DNA from: Pseudomonas syringae
Lineage (GTDB): Bacteria; Pseudomonadota; Gammaproteobacteria; Pseudomonadales; Pseudomonadaceae
DNA length: 64,000 bases
Reading direction: 5' to 3'
Assembly (NCBI RefSeq): GCF_000737245.1
Contig: NZ_JPQU01000015.1
Location: forward strand, 87,359-151,358
Shown here: piece after piece, positions 42,086 to 55,170 of the stretch
How positions within the stretch are numbered: position 1 is the first letter of the stretch
Layout: every line of letters starts with the position of its first letter
Translations under genes and position numbers: made by a program
Notes under the pieces: model-generated
What the model was told of the DNA's origin: nothing
Databases searched by the model: none
Seen by the model: only the letters and a program-made list of their open reading frames with translations

Positions 42086-42580
42086 ATGCCATTCAAAGCC
42101 AGTCTGCTTTTGGGGATCGCCCTGCTCGGCCCCGTTCACTCTCTTCAGGCCTCGACCGTCCAGCGTTGCGAAGATGCCACGGGAAACATTACGTTTACCA
42201 CACTGGGCTGCCCTGTCGCCCATAGCATGCAACAGCAAAAGGCCTACAACGCACCGCCAGGAAGCTCAGTGCCTACTGCCGAAGGGGCTGACAAAACATG
42301 GCGCAGACTGGAAACAGCACCACGCAACACGGACGTAGTGGTGGTCGGAGAGCGCGATGACGGTTGCGGGAATCGCCTGAGCGCCGATCAACGCCGACGG
42401 GCGATCATCAACCAACAGACTCCACCTGGCATGACCCGCAGAGATGTTGAGAGCTTGCTGGGCAGACCCGACAAAGTGGTCAGCAGAAATGGAGAAACGC
42501 GCTATGTGTATAAGGAGAAAAAAGGGCGCAGCAGCCAAGTCACGTTTGACGAGAATGGATGCGTGAAAGGCAAACGCTAG
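42086..42580 (+). CDS. Exported DUF4124/SmpA-like protein
   Basis: 164 aa with a signal peptide (MPFKASLLLGIALLGPVHSLQA). A DUF4124-like stretch follows (TVQRCEDATGNITFTTLGCPV), then a C-terminal segment like BamE/SmpA-type outer-membrane proteins (PGMTRRDVESLLGRPDKVVSRNGETRYVY). Five cysteines in the mature part could form disulfides in the periplasm. GGAAGAC lies just before the ATG at 42086; the frame continues upstream to 41969 but with no signal sequence. Function unknown, probably envelope-related. Confidence 0.75.
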   Translation: MPFKASLLLGIALLGPVHSLQASTVQRCEDATGNITFTTLGCPVAHSMQQQKAYNAPPGSSVPTAEGADKTWRRLETAPRNTDVVVVGERDDGCGNRLSADQRRRAIINQQTPPGMTRRDVESLLGRPDKVVSRNGETRYVYKEKKGRSSQVTFDENGCVKGKR

Positions 42581-42585
42581 AAAGC

Positions 42586-42618
42586 AAAAAGCCCGTATCA
42601 GACGATACGGGCTTTTTG
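42586..42618 (+). terminator. Terminator after the DUF4124-like gene
   Basis: AAAAAGCCCGTATC-AGAC-GATACGGGCTTTTT, a 14-bp perfect stem with flanking A and T runs. It can also stop the leftward tRNA transcript, which ends six bases away. Confidence 0.92.
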
Positions 42619-42623
42619 GTGTT

Positions 42624-42700
42624 TGGTGCACTCGACAGGATTCGAACCTGTGACCGCTCGGTTCGTAGCCGAGTACTCTATCCAGCTGAGCTACGAGTGC
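42624..42700 (-). tRNA. tRNA-Arg (anticodon ACG), copy 1
   Basis: 77 nt with encoded CCA. Acceptor GCACTCG/CGAGTGC, anticodon stem CTCGG/CCGAG with loop CTACGAA giving ACG (reads CGU/CGC/CGA after modification). Identical to the copy at 42773. Confidence 0.97.
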
Positions 42701-42772
42701 ATTAGCGCTTGATAAACCAGATCACCGCTGGTTGTAGCAAAGTTACCTGCATTACTGCAAACAACTCTTAAA

Positions 42773-42849
42773 TGGTGCACTCGACAGGATTCGAACCTGT
42801 GACCGCTCGGTTCGTAGCCGAGTACTCTATCCAGCTGAGCTACGAGTGC
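42773..42849 (-). tRNA. tRNA-Arg (anticodon ACG), copy 2
   Basis: Base-for-base identical to 42624-42700, 72 bases upstream in the same leftward transcript. Tandem duplication of this tRNA behind csrA and tRNA-Ser is common in Pseudomonas. Confidence 0.97.
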
Positions 42850-42955
42850 ATTTGTTGCCGCGCATTATAGGCCGTCGATTCTTTTTGTAAAGCACTTTCT
42901 CTAGTAAATTCAACAACTTACTGTTAAAGCCAGAAACAACGTACTAAGCAAATAA

Positions 42956-43046
42956 TGGCGGAGAACGGGGGATTCGAACCCCCGACACCCTTGTGAGGTG
43001 TACTCCCTTAGCAGGGGAGCGCCTTCGGCCACTCGGCCAGCTCTCC
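42956..43046 (-). tRNA. tRNA-Ser (anticodon GCT)
   Basis: 91-nt class II tRNA with long variable arm (TACACCTCACAAGGGTGTC region). Acceptor GGAGAGC/GTTCTCC, anticodon stem CTCCC/GGGAG with loop CTGCTAA giving GCT; CCA encoded. It lies 62 bases after csrA, first of three tRNAs in the transcript. Confidence 0.97.
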
Positions 43047-43108
43047 GCAACACGGGGCGTATAATAACCACCCTTTTCCCCGTTTGCAAACCAAAAATTC
43101 AATAAAAA

Positions 43109-43297
43109 TTAATGGCTTGGTTCTTCGTCCTTCTCTTTCTTGATACGCAGGTAAATCTCTTCACGGTGAACAGCCACTTCCTTGGGTGCATTCACACCAA
43201 TGCGCACTTGATTGCCTTTGACGCCGAGCACGGTCACGGTGATTTCTCCATCACCAATGATCAGGCTTTCTGCGCACCGACGAGTCAGAATCAGCAT
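43109..43297 (-). CDS. csrA: RNA-binding translational regulator CsrA/RsmA
   Basis: 62-aa post-transcriptional regulator that binds GGA motifs in mRNA leaders. The sequence [49 protein letters not shown] is almost invariant in pseudomonads (RsmA type). GAGGAGAAAGGT gives a strong ribosome-binding site. Located between lysC and tRNA-Ser(GCT), the classical rsmA locus, and controlled by Gac/Rsm sRNAs encoded elsewhere. Confidence 0.97.
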   Translation of the reverse strand: MLILTRRCAESLIIGDGEITVTVLGVKGNQVRIGVNAPKEVAVHREEIYLRIKKEKDEEPSH

Positions 43298-43420
43298 ACC
43301 TTTCTCCTCACGGATTACATTCAGGGACTACGGCTGCATAGCCGGAAGGCGACGCCCGCGACTTCGTCACGGTTGTAACCAGCGTATCGACCGACGAAAT
43401 CAAAAGCGCAGGTTCGCCCA

Positions 43421-43457
43421 TCAAAAACACAAAGGGCGCGGTCAGACCGCGCCCTTT
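43421..43457 (-). terminator. Terminator after lysC
   Basis: AAAGGGCGCGGTC/GACCGCGCCCTTT, 13 pairs with a single-base loop region, followed on the minus strand by GTGTTTTTG. It separates lysC from csrA. Confidence 0.85.
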
Positions 43458-43466
43458 GCCGATGCA

Positions 43467-44699
43467 TCACTCACCCTGTCGGGGAGCGTCCAGCTCAAAA
43501 GCTGTATGCAGCGCACGTACTGCCAGCTCCAGGTACTTCTCTTCGATGACCACTGACACCTTGATTTCCGATGTCGAGATCATCTGGATGTTGATGCTTT
43601 CCTTGGCCAGGGATTCGAACATGCGGCTGGCCACGCCTGCGTGGGAGCGCATGCCGACGCCGACGATGGACACCTTGGCAATCTTGGTATCACCAATGAC
43701 TTCACGGGCGCTGATTTCACGAGCGGTGGCTTCAAGCACCTGCAAGGCCGCCTGATAGTCGTTGCGATGCACGGTGAAGGTGAAGTCGGTGGTGTTATCG
43801 TGCGCAACGTTCTGCACGATCATGTCGACTTCGATGTTCGCGCCGCTGATAGGCCCGAGAATTTTGAACGCCACGCCTGGGGTGTCTGGCACGCCACGGA
43901 TGGTCAGCTTGGCTTCATCGCGGTTGAAAGCGATGCCGGAAATGATCGGCTGTTCCATGGATTCCTCTTCGTCAATTGTGATGAGGGTGCCTGGACCCTC
44001 CTTGAAGCTGTGCAATACGCGCAGCGGGACGTTGTACTTGCCGGCGAACTCGACCGCACGGATCTGCAACACCTTGGAACCGAGGCTGGCCATTTCCAGC
44101 ATCTCTTCGAAGGTGATCTTGTCCAGACGCTGAGCCTGGGACACCACGCGTGGGTCCGTGGTGTAGACGCCGTCGACATCGGTATAGATCTGGCACTCGT
44201 CGGCCTTGAGCGCCGCGGCCAGCGCGACGCCAGTGGTGTCGGAACCGCCACGACCAAGCGTCGTGATGTTGCCGTTCTCGTCCACACCCTGGAAACCGGC
44301 GACGACTACCACGCGACCGGCCTTCAGGTCAGAGCGAATTTTCTGATCGTCAATCTGCAGGATCCGCGCCTTGTTATGCGCGCTGTCTGTCAGGATACGC
44401 ACCTGATTACCGGTGTACGACACCGCTGGTACGCCGCGTTTGATCAATGCCATGGCCAACAGCGCGATGGTCACTTGCTCACCGGTGGAAACGATCACGT
44501 CCAGTTCACGGGGAACCGGCTGATCGCTGATCTGCTTGGCCAGTTCGATCAAGCGATTGGTTTCACCGCTCATGGCTGACAGCACAACCACCAGGTCGTC
44601 GCCCGCCTCGCGGAATTTCTTGATTTTGTCGGCCACCTGTTCGATACGCTCTACAGAGCCCACCGAGGTGCCGCCAAACTTCTGTACGATCAAAGCCAT
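43467..44699 (-). CDS. lysC: Aspartate kinase
   Basis: First enzyme of the lysine/threonine/methionine pathway (aspartate to aspartyl-phosphate). 410 aa, alpha+beta class. Kinase motifs KFGGTSVGS (7-15) and GGSDTTGVALAAAL, followed by two ACT domains (GVAFKILGPISGANIEVDMIVQN, then SIVGVGMRSHAGVASRMFESL) for feedback inhibition. It lies between alaS and csrA, the standard pseudomonad order. Confidence 0.96.
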   Translation of the reverse strand: MALIVQKFGGTSVGSVERIEQVADKIKKFREAGDDLVVVLSAMSGETNRLIELAKQISDQPVPRELDVIVSTGEQVTIALLAMALIKRGVPAVSYTGNQVRILTDSAHNKARILQIDDQKIRSDLKAGRVVVVAGFQGVDENGNITTLGRGGSDTTGVALAAALKADECQIYTDVDGVYTTDPRVVSQAQRLDKITFEEMLEMASLGSKVLQIRAVEFAGKYNVPLRVLHSFKEGPGTLITIDEEESMEQPIISGIAFNRDEAKLTIRGVPDTPGVAFKILGPISGANIEVDMIVQNVAHDNTTDFTFTVHRNDYQAALQVLEATAREISAREVIGDTKIAKVSIVGVGMRSHAGVASRMFESLAKESINIQMISTSEIKVSVVIEEKYLELAVRALHTAFELDAPRQGE

Positions 44700-44792
44700 C
44701 TCAAAGCCGCCTCTGCCCGATTAAGGGCGCCCATTAAACGTTCAAATCCAAGCGTCAGGCCCGCTGCAACCGAGTGGGCCTGACAGGTCGAC

Positions 44793-47417
44793 TTAAATAC
44801 CCTGCTCGACGAAAGGTACGGTCAACGCCAGCGCTGCATCCAGCGCGCCTGCGTCGACACCGCCACCTTGCGCCATGTCAGGACGACCGCCGCCTTTACC
44901 GCCCACGGCGGCAGCAGCCTGTTTCATCAAATCACCGGCTTTGAGTTGGCCAGTCAGGTCTTTGGTTACGCCTGCAACCAGTACGACCTTATCCTCGTGC
45001 ACCCCGCCGAGCAGGATCACTGCGCGACCGAGCTTGTTCTTCAATTGATCGACCAGCGCCAGCAGCGCTTTGCCATCCTGACCGTCCAGGCGCACGGCCA
45101 GCACTTTCACGCCTTTGACATCCAGTGCGGAGGACGACAGATCGTCGCCCGCTGCACTGGCCGCCTTGGCCTGCAATTGTTCCAGTTGTTTTTCCAGCAG
45201 ACGGTTGCGTTCAAGCACAGCCGACAGCTTGTCCAGCAGGTTGTCGCGATTGCCTTTGACCAGCGTCGCGGCTTCCTTGAGCTGATCTTCCGCGGCATTG
45301 AGGTAGCCAAGCGCTGCTGCGCCGGTGACCGCTTCGATGCGGCGAACACCAGCGGCCACACCGCCCTCACTGACAATCTTGAACACCGCAATGTCGCCGG
45401 TACGGTTGGCGTGGATACCACCACACAACTCGACGGAGAAATCGCCGCCCATGCTCAGCACACGGACGCTGTCGCCGTACTTCTCGCCAAACAGGGCCAT
45501 TGCGCCACGCGCCTTGGCGGTTTCGATATCGGTTTCTACCGTCTCAACCGCGCTGTTCTTGCGGATTTCGGCGTTGACGATGTCTTCCAGGGCTTTCAAC
45601 TGCTCAGGCTTGATGGCTTCAAAGTGGCTGAAGTCAAAGCGCAGGCGCTGGCTGTCTACCAACGAGCCTTTCTGCTGAACGTGCTCGCCCAGCACTTGAC
45701 GCAGGGCTGCGTGCAGCAAGTGGGTTGCAGAGTGGTTCAATGCCGTGGCGTTACGAACTTCGGCGTTCACTTCAGTGTTCACTGCCGCGCCGACACTCAG
45801 GGTGCCCGACGCCACGACGCCATGGTGCAGGAATGCGCCGCCGGTCTTGGTGGTGTCACGCACGTCGAAGCGGACTTCGCCAGCGCTGATGTAGCCGCCA
45901 TCACCGATCTGACCACCGGATTCAGCGTAGAACGGCGTGGTATCGAGAATTACCACGCCCTCTTCGCCTTCGCCCAACTGCTCGACTTTCTGGCCTTCTT
46001 TATAGAGAGCGACGATTTTCGCATCGCCACGGGTTGCCTTGTAACCGGTGAACTCGGTGGCCACATCAACCTTGACCAGGCTGTTGTAGTCCATGCCGAA
46101 CGAACTGGCCGAACGAGCGCGCACGCGCTGGGCGTCCATTTCGCGCTCGAAGCCTTCCTCGTCGAGAGTCAGATTGCGCTCGCGGGCGATGTCACCGGTC
46201 AAGTCCATCGGAAAACCATAGGTGTCGTAGAGTTTGAACACTACGTCGCCTGGGACCACGGTGCCTTTGAGGTCAGCCAGATCCTGCTCGAGGATTTTCA
46301 GGCCCTGCTCCAGAGTCTTGGCGAACTGCTCTTCTTCTGCCTTGAGCACGCGCTCGATGTGCGCCTGCTGCTGGGTCAGTTCAGGGAACGCAGTGCCCAT
46401 CTCGGCAACCAGTGCAGCCACGATCTGATAGAAGAAGCTGCCCTTGGCGCCGAGCTTGTTGCCGTGACGGCAGGCGCGACGAATGATGCGGCGCAGCACA
46501 TAACCACGGCCTTCGTTGGAAGGCAGCACGCCGTCGGCGATCAGGAAGCCACAGGAACGAATGTGGTCAGCCACAACTTTCAGGGACGCCTGATTGTCGT
46601 TGCTGCAGCCGATCGCTTTGGCAGCGGCAGCCAGCAAGCTCTGGAACAGGTCGATCTCGTAGTTCGAGTTGACGTGTTGCAGGACGGCACTTACGCGCTC
46701 CAGGCCCATGCCGGTATCCACCGACGGCGCAGGCAGCGGGTGCAGCACGCCGTCCGCTGTACGGTTGAACTGCATGAAAACGTTGTTCCAAATCTCGATG
46801 TAACGGTCGCCGTCTTCTTCCGGCGAACCCGGTGGGCCGCCCCAGATGTCCGGACCGTGATCGAAGAAAATCTCGGTGCAAGGACCGCACGGGCCGGTAT
46901 CGCCCATGGTCCAGAAGTTGTCGGACGCGTAAGGTGCGCCCTTGTTATCGCCGATGCGAACCATGCGCTCGGCAGGTACGCCGATCTCTTTGGTCCAGAT
47001 GTCATAGGCTTCGTCGTCAGTGGCGTAAACCGTGACCCAGAGTTTTTCCTTGGGCAGGTTCAGCCATTTTTCCGAGGTCAGGAATGTCCAGGCGTAGGTA
47101 ATGGCATCACGCTTGAAGTAATCACCGAAGCTGAAGTTGCCCAGCATCTCGAAGAATGTGTGGTGACGCGCGGTATAACCGACGTTTTCCAGGTCGTTGT
47201 GCTTGCCACCGGCGCGCACGCATTTCTGGCTGCTGACGGCACGGGTGTAGGCTCGCTTTTCCTGGCCCAGGAAGCAATCCTTGAACTGGTTCATGCCTGC
47301 GTTGGTAAACAGCAGGGTCGGGTCGTTGCCCGGAATCAAGGAGCTGGAAGCTACACGGGTGTGGCCCTGCTCTTCGAAGAAGCCAAGGAAGGCTTCACGG
47401 ATTTCTGCGCTTTTCAT
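44793..47417 (-). CDS. alaS: Alanyl-tRNA synthetase
   Basis: 874-aa class II aminoacyl-tRNA synthetase, full family length. N-terminus [29 protein letters not shown], motif 2/3 regions ([32 protein letters not shown]), editing domain with zinc-ligand motif [12 protein letters not shown] and the distal [12 protein letters not shown] motif, and the C-Ala domain with [12 protein letters not shown]. The ATG at 47417 has GGAAGAA nine bases ahead; the frame stays open further but into non-conserved sequence. Confidence 0.97.
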   Translation of the reverse strand: MKSAEIREAFLGFFEEQGHTRVASSSLIPGNDPTLLFTNAGMNQFKDCFLGQEKRAYTRAVSSQKCVRAGGKHNDLENVGYTARHHTFFEMLGNFSFGDYFKRDAITYAWTFLTSEKWLNLPKEKLWVTVYATDDEAYDIWTKEIGVPAERMVRIGDNKGAPYASDNFWTMGDTGPCGPCTEIFFDHGPDIWGGPPGSPEEDGDRYIEIWNNVFMQFNRTADGVLHPLPAPSVDTGMGLERVSAVLQHVNSNYEIDLFQSLLAAAAKAIGCSNDNQASLKVVADHIRSCGFLIADGVLPSNEGRGYVLRRIIRRACRHGNKLGAKGSFFYQIVAALVAEMGTAFPELTQQQAHIERVLKAEEEQFAKTLEQGLKILEQDLADLKGTVVPGDVVFKLYDTYGFPMDLTGDIARERNLTLDEEGFEREMDAQRVRARSASSFGMDYNSLVKVDVATEFTGYKATRGDAKIVALYKEGQKVEQLGEGEEGVVILDTTPFYAESGGQIGDGGYISAGEVRFDVRDTTKTGGAFLHHGVVASGTLSVGAAVNTEVNAEVRNATALNHSATHLLHAALRQVLGEHVQQKGSLVDSQRLRFDFSHFEAIKPEQLKALEDIVNAEIRKNSAVETVETDIETAKARGAMALFGEKYGDSVRVLSMGGDFSVELCGGIHANRTGDIAVFKIVSEGGVAAGVRRIEAVTGAAALGYLNAAEDQLKEAATLVKGNRDNLLDKLSAVLERNRLLEKQLEQLQAKAASAAGDDLSSSALDVKGVKVLAVRLDGQDGKALLALVDQLKNKLGRAVILLGGVHEDKVVLVAGVTKDLTGQLKAGDLMKQAAAAVGGKGGGRPDMAQGGGVDAGALDAALALTVPFVEQGI

Positions 47418-47562
47418 AGGTTCTTCCACGGAGACTGCGGCCAGAGGCAAAGTGCAAAACGTCATGTGACGTAGCGACGGCAAAGGGCCGCATTATATAG
47501 GCGTTGCGTCGCCGGTACAGTCTGTTTGTACGATAGAGATAAGCTACTGGACTATCGGCACC

Positions 47563-48567
47563 TCACGCACGAGAAAAATCGGCGAATGCCACGATGACTT
47601 GCTCGATCTGCTCGCGGGAAACATCCAGGTGCGTAACCATGCGCAAGCGTGGCGCTGCACTGAGAGTAATCCCGCGCCTGGCGCAGAAAGCCTTGAGCGC
47701 CTGAGCCTGATCGCCGATGTTTACGTAAACCATATTGGTGTGCACCGGCTCCACGCTGTAACCCGACTCAGTCAGGCCTTTGGCAAGCAGCTCAGCGTTG
47801 ATGTGATCTTCCGCCAGGCGCTCGACGTGGTGATCAAGGGCGTAAAGGCCCGCGGCCGCCAGCAATCCTGCCTGGCGCATGCCGCCACCGACCATTTTGC
47901 GCAATCGGCGCGCCTTGACGATGAAGGATTCGGACCCGCACAACACCGAACCGATTGGCGCACCAAGGCCTTTGGACAGGCAAACCGAAACCGAATCGAA
48001 ATGCTGGGTGATCTCCCGGGCATCGACACCGAGCTTGACCGAGGCGTTGTACAACCGCGCGCCATCCAGATGCAGCGCCAGACCATGAGCCCTGGTGAAT
48101 TTTCGGGCCGCAGCCAGATAGCTCATTGGCAACACTTTGCCCTGCATGGTGTTTTCCAGGGCCAGTAATTTACTGCGGGCAAAATGGAAATCGTCCGGCT
48201 TGATGGTCGCCAGCACCTGATCCAGATCCAGCGAACCGTCGGCCTGATTCTCCAGTGGCTGGGGCTGAATCGAACCCAGGACTGCCGCACCGCCGCCTTC
48301 GTACTTATAGGTATGCGCCTGCTGGCCGACGATGTATTCATCGCCGCGCTCGCAATGGGCCATCAAGCCAAGCAGATTGCTCATCGTACCGGTGGGGACG
48401 AACAGCGCCGCCTTGAAACCCAGGCGCTTGGCCAGGGTTGCCTCCAGCTGATTGACCGTTGGGTCTTCGCCATACACATCGTCACCCAAGGGTGCCAGCG
48501 CCATGGCTGCACGCATGCCGGCACTGGGCTGGGTCACTGTGTCGCTGCGCAAATCAATAACCGTCAC
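47563..48567 (-). CDS. ltaE: Low-specificity L-threonine aldolase
   Basis: PLP enzyme cleaving threonine or allo-threonine to glycine and acetaldehyde. 334 aa, DegT-like fold I. N-terminal signature [29 protein letters not shown], and PLP lysine in [16 protein letters not shown], then [14 protein letters not shown] start at 48567 with AGGGAG nine bases ahead. Transcribed toward alaS, divergent from the riboswitch-controlled ribH-like gene. Confidence 0.93.
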   Translation of the reverse strand: MTVIDLRSDTVTQPSAGMRAAMALAPLGDDVYGEDPTVNQLEATLAKRLGFKAALFVPTGTMSNLLGLMAHCERGDEYIVGQQAHTYKYEGGGAAVLGSIQPQPLENQADGSLDLDQVLATIKPDDFHFARSKLLALENTMQGKVLPMSYLAAARKFTRAHGLALHLDGARLYNASVKLGVDAREITQHFDSVSVCLSKGLGAPIGSVLCGSESFIVKARRLRKMVGGGMRQAGLLAAAGLYALDHHVERLAEDHINAELLAKGLTESGYSVEPVHTNMVYVNIGDQAQALKAFCARRGITLSAAPRLRMVTHLDVSREQIEQVIVAFADFSRA

Positions 48568-48750
48568 GATAAAGCTCCCTGAAGAATGCGAACCTCAGTT
48601 CTGAGGCCTGGGCTTGGGATAATCAAGGTATTGAGCGGCAATTCCAAGGATTCGTTATAAGAAAAAGTACGCATCACTGTAGGAAAGCGTCCATGCACAT
48701 TGTGTGAATCTGTGATAAAAACTGCCCGCCGAAGAAAAATATCGACGGCA

Positions 48751-48900
48751 ACGTTCTCAGGGCGGGGTGCGATTCCCCACCGGCGGTAATGACGCGCAAT
48801 GCGTTTAGCCCGCGAGCGCTCACCCGATTTTCCAGGTGAGGTCAGCAGACCTGGTGTGATCCCAGGGCCGACGGTCATAGTCCGGATGAAGAGAGAACGG
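48751..48900 (+). promoter_or_regulatory. FMN riboswitch (RFN element)
   Basis: The conserved RFN blocks are all present: opening ACGTTCTC with AGGGCGGGGTGCGATTCCCCACCGGC-type core split over the first 40 bases, the GCCCGCGAGC segment, the TTTCCAGGTGAGGTCAGCAG helix, and the closing CCGATGGTCATAGTCCGGATGAAGAGAGAACG-type end (GAGAACG pairs with the opening CGTTCTC). It lies about 120 bases before the lumazine-synthase gene and would repress it when FMN is plentiful. Confidence 0.95.
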
Positions 48901-49021
48901 GATTGGCACCACCGGATCGTTTCGCGAGCATTGCCACGTTTTTCGTGGGGCTGGCGGTCGTACCCTGGCATCCCATTCGATCCAAAGCGCCCTGTTTTTT
49001 CATAGACAGGAGACAGAACTG

Positions 49022-49531
49022 ATGCAACCCACCGCAATTGACAGCAAAAGCAAAAGCCACGCAAACGAGCGTATCGCTTTTATCCAGGCCTGCTGGCACA
49101 AGGATATTGTCGATCAGAGCAAAATCGGCTTCATCGCTGAAATGGCCAATCATGGCTACACCGAAGCGGACATCGATTTCTTCGAAGTCGGCGGCGCGTT
49201 TGAAATCCCGTTGCACGCCAAACTTCTTGCCAACAGCGGCCGCTATGCAGGCGTCGTCGGCGCGGCACTGGTGGTTGACGGCGGCATCTACCGCCACGAG
49301 TTCGTCGCTCAGTCCGTGGTCAGCGCGCTAATGCAGGTGCAGCTGGAAACCGAAGTGCCGGTGTTCTCGGTAGTCCTGACTCCGCACCACTTCCATGCGG
49401 GCGAAGAACATCAGAAGTTCTTCTTCGAGCATTTCCTGCACAAAGGTCAGGAAGCAGCAAAAACCTGCGCCGACACCGTGGCCAAAGTGCGTGCTTTGCG
49501 TCGGATTGAAGGGCAGAAGAAGGTCGGTTAA
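49022..49531 (+). CDS. ribH: 6,7-dimethyl-8-ribityllumazine synthase, type II (RibH2-like)
   Basis: Penultimate enzyme of riboflavin synthesis. 169 aa with the lumazine-synthase core (RIAFIQACWHKDIVDQSKIGFI, FFEVGGAFEIPLHAKLL, GVVGAALVVDGGIYRHEFVAQSVV, VVLTPHHFHAGEEHQKFFFEHF). The TPHHFHAGEEH segment in place of the usual TxEQAxxRAG marks the type II group known from Brucella and Mesorhizobium RibH2. A pseudomonad normally also has a type I ribH in its rib operon, so this is likely a second, FMN-regulated copy. A ribosome-binding site AGGAGACAG precedes the ATG. Confidence 0.92.
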   Translation: MQPTAIDSKSKSHANERIAFIQACWHKDIVDQSKIGFIAEMANHGYTEADIDFFEVGGAFEIPLHAKLLANSGRYAGVVGAALVVDGGIYRHEFVAQSVVSALMQVQLETEVPVFSVVLTPHHFHAGEEHQKFFFEHFLHKGQEAAKTCADTVAKVRALRRIEGQKKVG

Positions 49532-49548
49532 TCCGGCCCCCAAGCCCG

Positions 49549-49637
49549 TAGGAGCGCGCTTGCCTGCGACTGGATTTATCAGGCAACATTTATGTTGGCT
49601 GACCCGACGCAATCGCGGGCAAGCGCGCTCCTACAGG
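49549..49637. repeat. Pair of inverted REP elements
   Basis: GTAGGAGCGCGCTTGCCTGCG at 49549-49569 and its complement CGCGGGCAAGCGCGCTCCTA at about 49615-49635 face each other over about 45 bases in the gap between the convergent ribH and astE genes. Confidence 0.85.
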
Positions 49638-49648
49638 TCGACGGCGAC

Positions 49649-50656
49649 TCAAACCAATCCATCCGCCTTAGTGGGCACAATCAATATCCCGGCCCGCAAG
49701 CCAACCTGCACCCGAGGATTGGGAAAGATAATCCTCGCGCCCTCTTCTTCCACCACCCAGCGTGAATCGCTCAGGTCGTCCGCCAGCAGGTAGCCTTTAT
49801 CGAGCGGCGAGAAGTTCTCGACATCCAATGGCAAATGCATTCGAAAAGCATCGCTTTGTTTGATGATTTCCCGCGCCACACTGAATAGCTGCAAACCCTC
49901 AAGGTTTTCATCCAGCTCCGGCTCATTGCCTTCGATCATCTGTTCCAGGCGCGTGCGCAGCAGCGTCAGGTTGACCTCGGCGTTGCGCCCGAAAGGCCGC
50001 GCCTTGCCCAGTTCAAGGGTGAAAGACTCGGCGCCCAGTTTGTCGTAGGTGTAAGCGCTGAACACGATGGATGACTTGTTCTGCAGCAGCACCGCTTGCA
50101 TACCCGCTGCACGCAGCCGGGCCAGTTGCTGCCGGGAATGCTCGCGGCCTTCCTTCCAGGGATAGAGTGCGAACTGCTCGATCTTCGAACCACGGATGGC
50201 GGTATGCAGGTCGTAGTGCAAACGATAGCGGTCCGGCACGCTGAAAAACGTCGCCGCCAGCCGTTCCAGCTCACAGGCGCGCAGGGCTTCTGGGCCACCG
50301 CTGAGTTCGTGCCGGCCGTTGAACAGCCGGTTTACATCTTGCTCGACATAACGCTCGCCCCGGCGCATGGCTTCGGGGTTGCCGAACAGAAAAAGAATAC
50401 GTGCCCGCGGTTTTAGTTCGCTGCGGGCAATGCTGCGGATCAGGTCATCCAGCAGCTCGATGGGAGCCGTCTCATTACCATGAATGCCGGCCGACAACAG
50501 CAAATCAGCGCCGTTGTCCCGGTCCTGAGGCGGACGCACTTCAAGCGCCCCCTCACTCAACCATCGCAGACGCACGCCGCCGACAGTCGTTTGAGTCTTT
50601 TCCGCTGGTTCACGTCCAGCCAGGGTCAGGTCAAGCAGTTTGCCGAGGGCGAGCAT
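49649..50656 (-). CDS. astE: Succinylglutamate desuccinylase (AstE/AruE)
   Basis: Zinc hydrolase for the last step of the arginine succinyltransferase pathway, releasing glutamate and succinate. 335 aa. Zinc ligands in [11 protein letters not shown] (His, Glu) and [11 protein letters not shown] (His); FALYPWKEG is also characteristic. Last gene of the astCaruFGDB-orf-astE operon. Confidence 0.94.
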   Translation of the reverse strand: MLALGKLLDLTLAGREPAEKTQTTVGGVRLRWLSEGALEVRPPQDRDNGADLLLSAGIHGNETAPIELLDDLIRSIARSELKPRARILFLFGNPEAMRRGERYVEQDVNRLFNGRHELSGGPEALRACELERLAATFFSVPDRYRLHYDLHTAIRGSKIEQFALYPWKEGREHSRQQLARLRAAGMQAVLLQNKSSIVFSAYTYDKLGAESFTLELGKARPFGRNAEVNLTLLRTRLEQMIEGNEPELDENLEGLQLFSVAREIIKQSDAFRMHLPLDVENFSPLDKGYLLADDLSDSRWVVEEEGARIIFPNPRVQVGLRAGILIVPTKADGLV

Positions 50657-50671
50657 GGGCGATTCCTGTTT

Positions 50672-50959
50672 TTAATCGTGTTGGCAGTCCGGACCATGCA
50701 CATGCTCTTCGTCGTCACCAACGTCGGCAGGTTCCATCTCCAGCTGCAGGCTGACCAGGTTGGTGGCCAGTGGGCGCAACAGCAGGTTGGCGTATTCGGC
50801 ATCACCTTCTTCTACATCAACGCCGATCAACAGCTGGCCGCGGCCGTCGTGCTGGATCCACAGTTCCTTGCCCTGCCACATGACGGCGACGCGGGTGCAG
50901 GAAGTTTCCAGCTGAGTGCCATCGGTGTCTTCAAGGATTAATTGCAGGGTGTCGCTCAT
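50672..50959 (-). CDS. Conserved hypothetical protein of the aru operon (PA0900-like)
   Basis: 95-aa acidic protein found between astB and astE in pseudomonads, of unknown function. The sequence MSDTLQLILEDTDGTQLETSCTRVAVMWQGKELWIQHDGRGQLLIGVDVEEGDAEYANLLLRP is a short beta-rich domain, followed by an acidic and histidine-rich tail (EEHVHGPDCQHD). Gap of only 15 bases to astE; clearly operonic. Confidence 0.85.
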   Translation of the reverse strand: MSDTLQLILEDTDGTQLETSCTRVAVMWQGKELWIQHDGRGQLLIGVDVEEGDAEYANLLLRPLATNLVSLQLEMEPADVGDDEEHVHGPDCQHD

Positions 50960-50977
50960 GATCGGGATTCTCTATGT

Positions 50978-52324
50978 TCAGACAAGTTGGAAAGGATAGA
51001 CCGCGCCCAGTTTAAGGATTTGCGTCAGTTCATCCAGTGCCGTGCGGCATTCAAGCAGCAATTGCGGGTCGGTCAAGTCATCCTCGCTCATGCGATCGCG
51101 ATAATGCTTGTCGACCCATTGAGTCAGCGTGGCGTACAACGGCGCGGTCATGATAACCCCTGGATTGACCGCCGCCAGCTCGGTTTCATTGAGCGCGACG
51201 CGAAGACGCAGGCAAGCCGGCCCTCCGCCGTTCTGCATGCTTTGCTTGAGATCGAAAACCTTGACCTCGCGGATCGGCCCGGTACCCGCCAGCAGCCCTT
51301 GCAGGTAGCGCCAGACCCGCTCGTTGCTACGGCACTCTTCGGGCACGATCAGCAACATAGAACCATCAGCACGGGACAAGAGCTGGCTGTTGAACAGGTA
51401 GGAACGCACGGCATCTTCCACCGAGACCTCAGCCCGAGGCACGCAGATGGCCTTGAGCTGGCCGCCACAACGGCCAAGCTTGTCCTGCAGTTCACCCAGC
51501 AGCCGCTCCGTATGGAGGAAGGCGTCCTCGTGATAGAACAGCACTTCGCCGTTACCCACCGCAATCACGTCGTTATGAAACACGCCCTGATCGATCACAG
51601 CCGGATTCTGCTGGCCGTAGACCACGCCGCTTTCACTCAACCCATGCAGGCGCGCAACGGCCTGAGAGGCTTCGAGAGTCTGGCGGGCCGGGTACTTCTG
51701 CGGCGCAGGATAGCGACTGTCGAATGCGCTGCGGCCAAACACGAAAAACTCCACGCCCGCGTCGCCATAGTCCCGGCACAAGCGAGTGTGGTTGGCAGCG
51801 CCCTCGTCGCCAAACTGGGTCACAGACGGCAACGCGCTGTGATGGGAGAAGTGTTGCTGGTCGGCAAACATCGCCCCTAGAACCCGGCTGGTGGTGGGAT
51901 GCTCGATGCTGCGGTGATATTTGCAGGCCAGGTTGGCGGCGGTGAAATGCACGCGGCCATCGGCGGTGTCCGCGCTTGGACTGACGGTGGCGGCATTGGC
52001 CACCCACATGCTGGATGCCGAGCAACTGGCAGCCAGCAATGGCATGGCCTGCTTGGCCGCCTGCTCGATGACCTGTGCATCGGTGCCGGCGAAACCCAGC
52101 TTGCGCAAGCCAGCCACATCGGGACGTTCCTGAGGGGCCAACACACCCTGAGTAAAGCCCATATCCATCAGCGCTTTCATCTTCGCCAGGCCTTGCAACG
52201 CCGCTTCGCGAGGGTTGGAAGACTGCTGGCAATTGCTTTGCGATGCGACGTTACCGTAGGACAACCCGCCGTAGTTATGGGTCGGCCCGACCAGGCCGTC
52301 AAAATTCACTTCGTATGATTTCAT
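50978..52324 (-). CDS. astB: N-succinylarginine dihydrolase (AstB/AruB)
   Basis: Hydrolyses N2-succinylarginine to succinylornithine, CO2 and ammonia. 448 aa. Characteristic N-terminus [26 protein letters not shown] and motifs [15 protein letters not shown] and [17 protein letters not shown]. The ATG at 52324 is chosen over a longer frame to 52366 because of the conserved N-terminus and CGGAG ahead. Confidence 0.95.
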   Translation of the reverse strand: MKSYEVNFDGLVGPTHNYGGLSYGNVASQSNCQQSSNPREAALQGLAKMKALMDMGFTQGVLAPQERPDVAGLRKLGFAGTDAQVIEQAAKQAMPLLAASCSASSMWVANAATVSPSADTADGRVHFTAANLACKYHRSIEHPTTSRVLGAMFADQQHFSHHSALPSVTQFGDEGAANHTRLCRDYGDAGVEFFVFGRSAFDSRYPAPQKYPARQTLEASQAVARLHGLSESGVVYGQQNPAVIDQGVFHNDVIAVGNGEVLFYHEDAFLHTERLLGELQDKLGRCGGQLKAICVPRAEVSVEDAVRSYLFNSQLLSRADGSMLLIVPEECRSNERVWRYLQGLLAGTGPIREVKVFDLKQSMQNGGGPACLRLRVALNETELAAVNPGVIMTAPLYATLTQWVDKHYRDRMSEDDLTDPQLLLECRTALDELTQILKLGAVYPFQLV

Positions 52325-52470
52325 CGGCTCGGCTCCGTGGATCTTTTTTATAAGCGTAGGGTTCAATCATCGCTTTGCTGACTGGTGCAGCTCCATTAAC
52401 AACACCCAATTTTCTGTTAGAGCCCCCTCGGTACCCCTGACAGAGCGCTGTCTGGAAACCGACATCGCAC

Positions 52471-52562
52471 CTGTAGGAGCGCGCTTGCCCGCGATGACGG
52501 CTGCACAGACTACAAACATGCTGGCTCCAGAATCGCATCGCGGGCAAGCGCGCTCCTACAGA
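52471..52562. repeat. Pair of inverted REP elements
   Basis: GTAGGAGCGCGCTTGCCCGCG and complement CGCGGGCAAGCGCGCTCCTAC face each other between astB and astD. The operon is interrupted here by a 280-base non-coding gap, unusual between genes of one operon. Confidence 0.85.
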
Positions 52563-52606
52563 ATGGGTCCACCTGAGATAACTGAGTGCCGGCTCCTACA
52601 CGTCCT

Positions 52607-55095
<2,489 letters not shown>

Positions 55096-55170
55096 GCTAT
55101 CTCCTCAAAGCCGCTTCCCTCGGGAACCGGCGAAACTCGCTAAACCTGCAATTCACGGACGAGCCGCGTA

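Noticed and set aside
44868..47474. 868-codon open frame antisense to alaS.
   Set aside because: A codon-usage shadow of a highly expressed GC-rich gene; no start signals and no protein family features.
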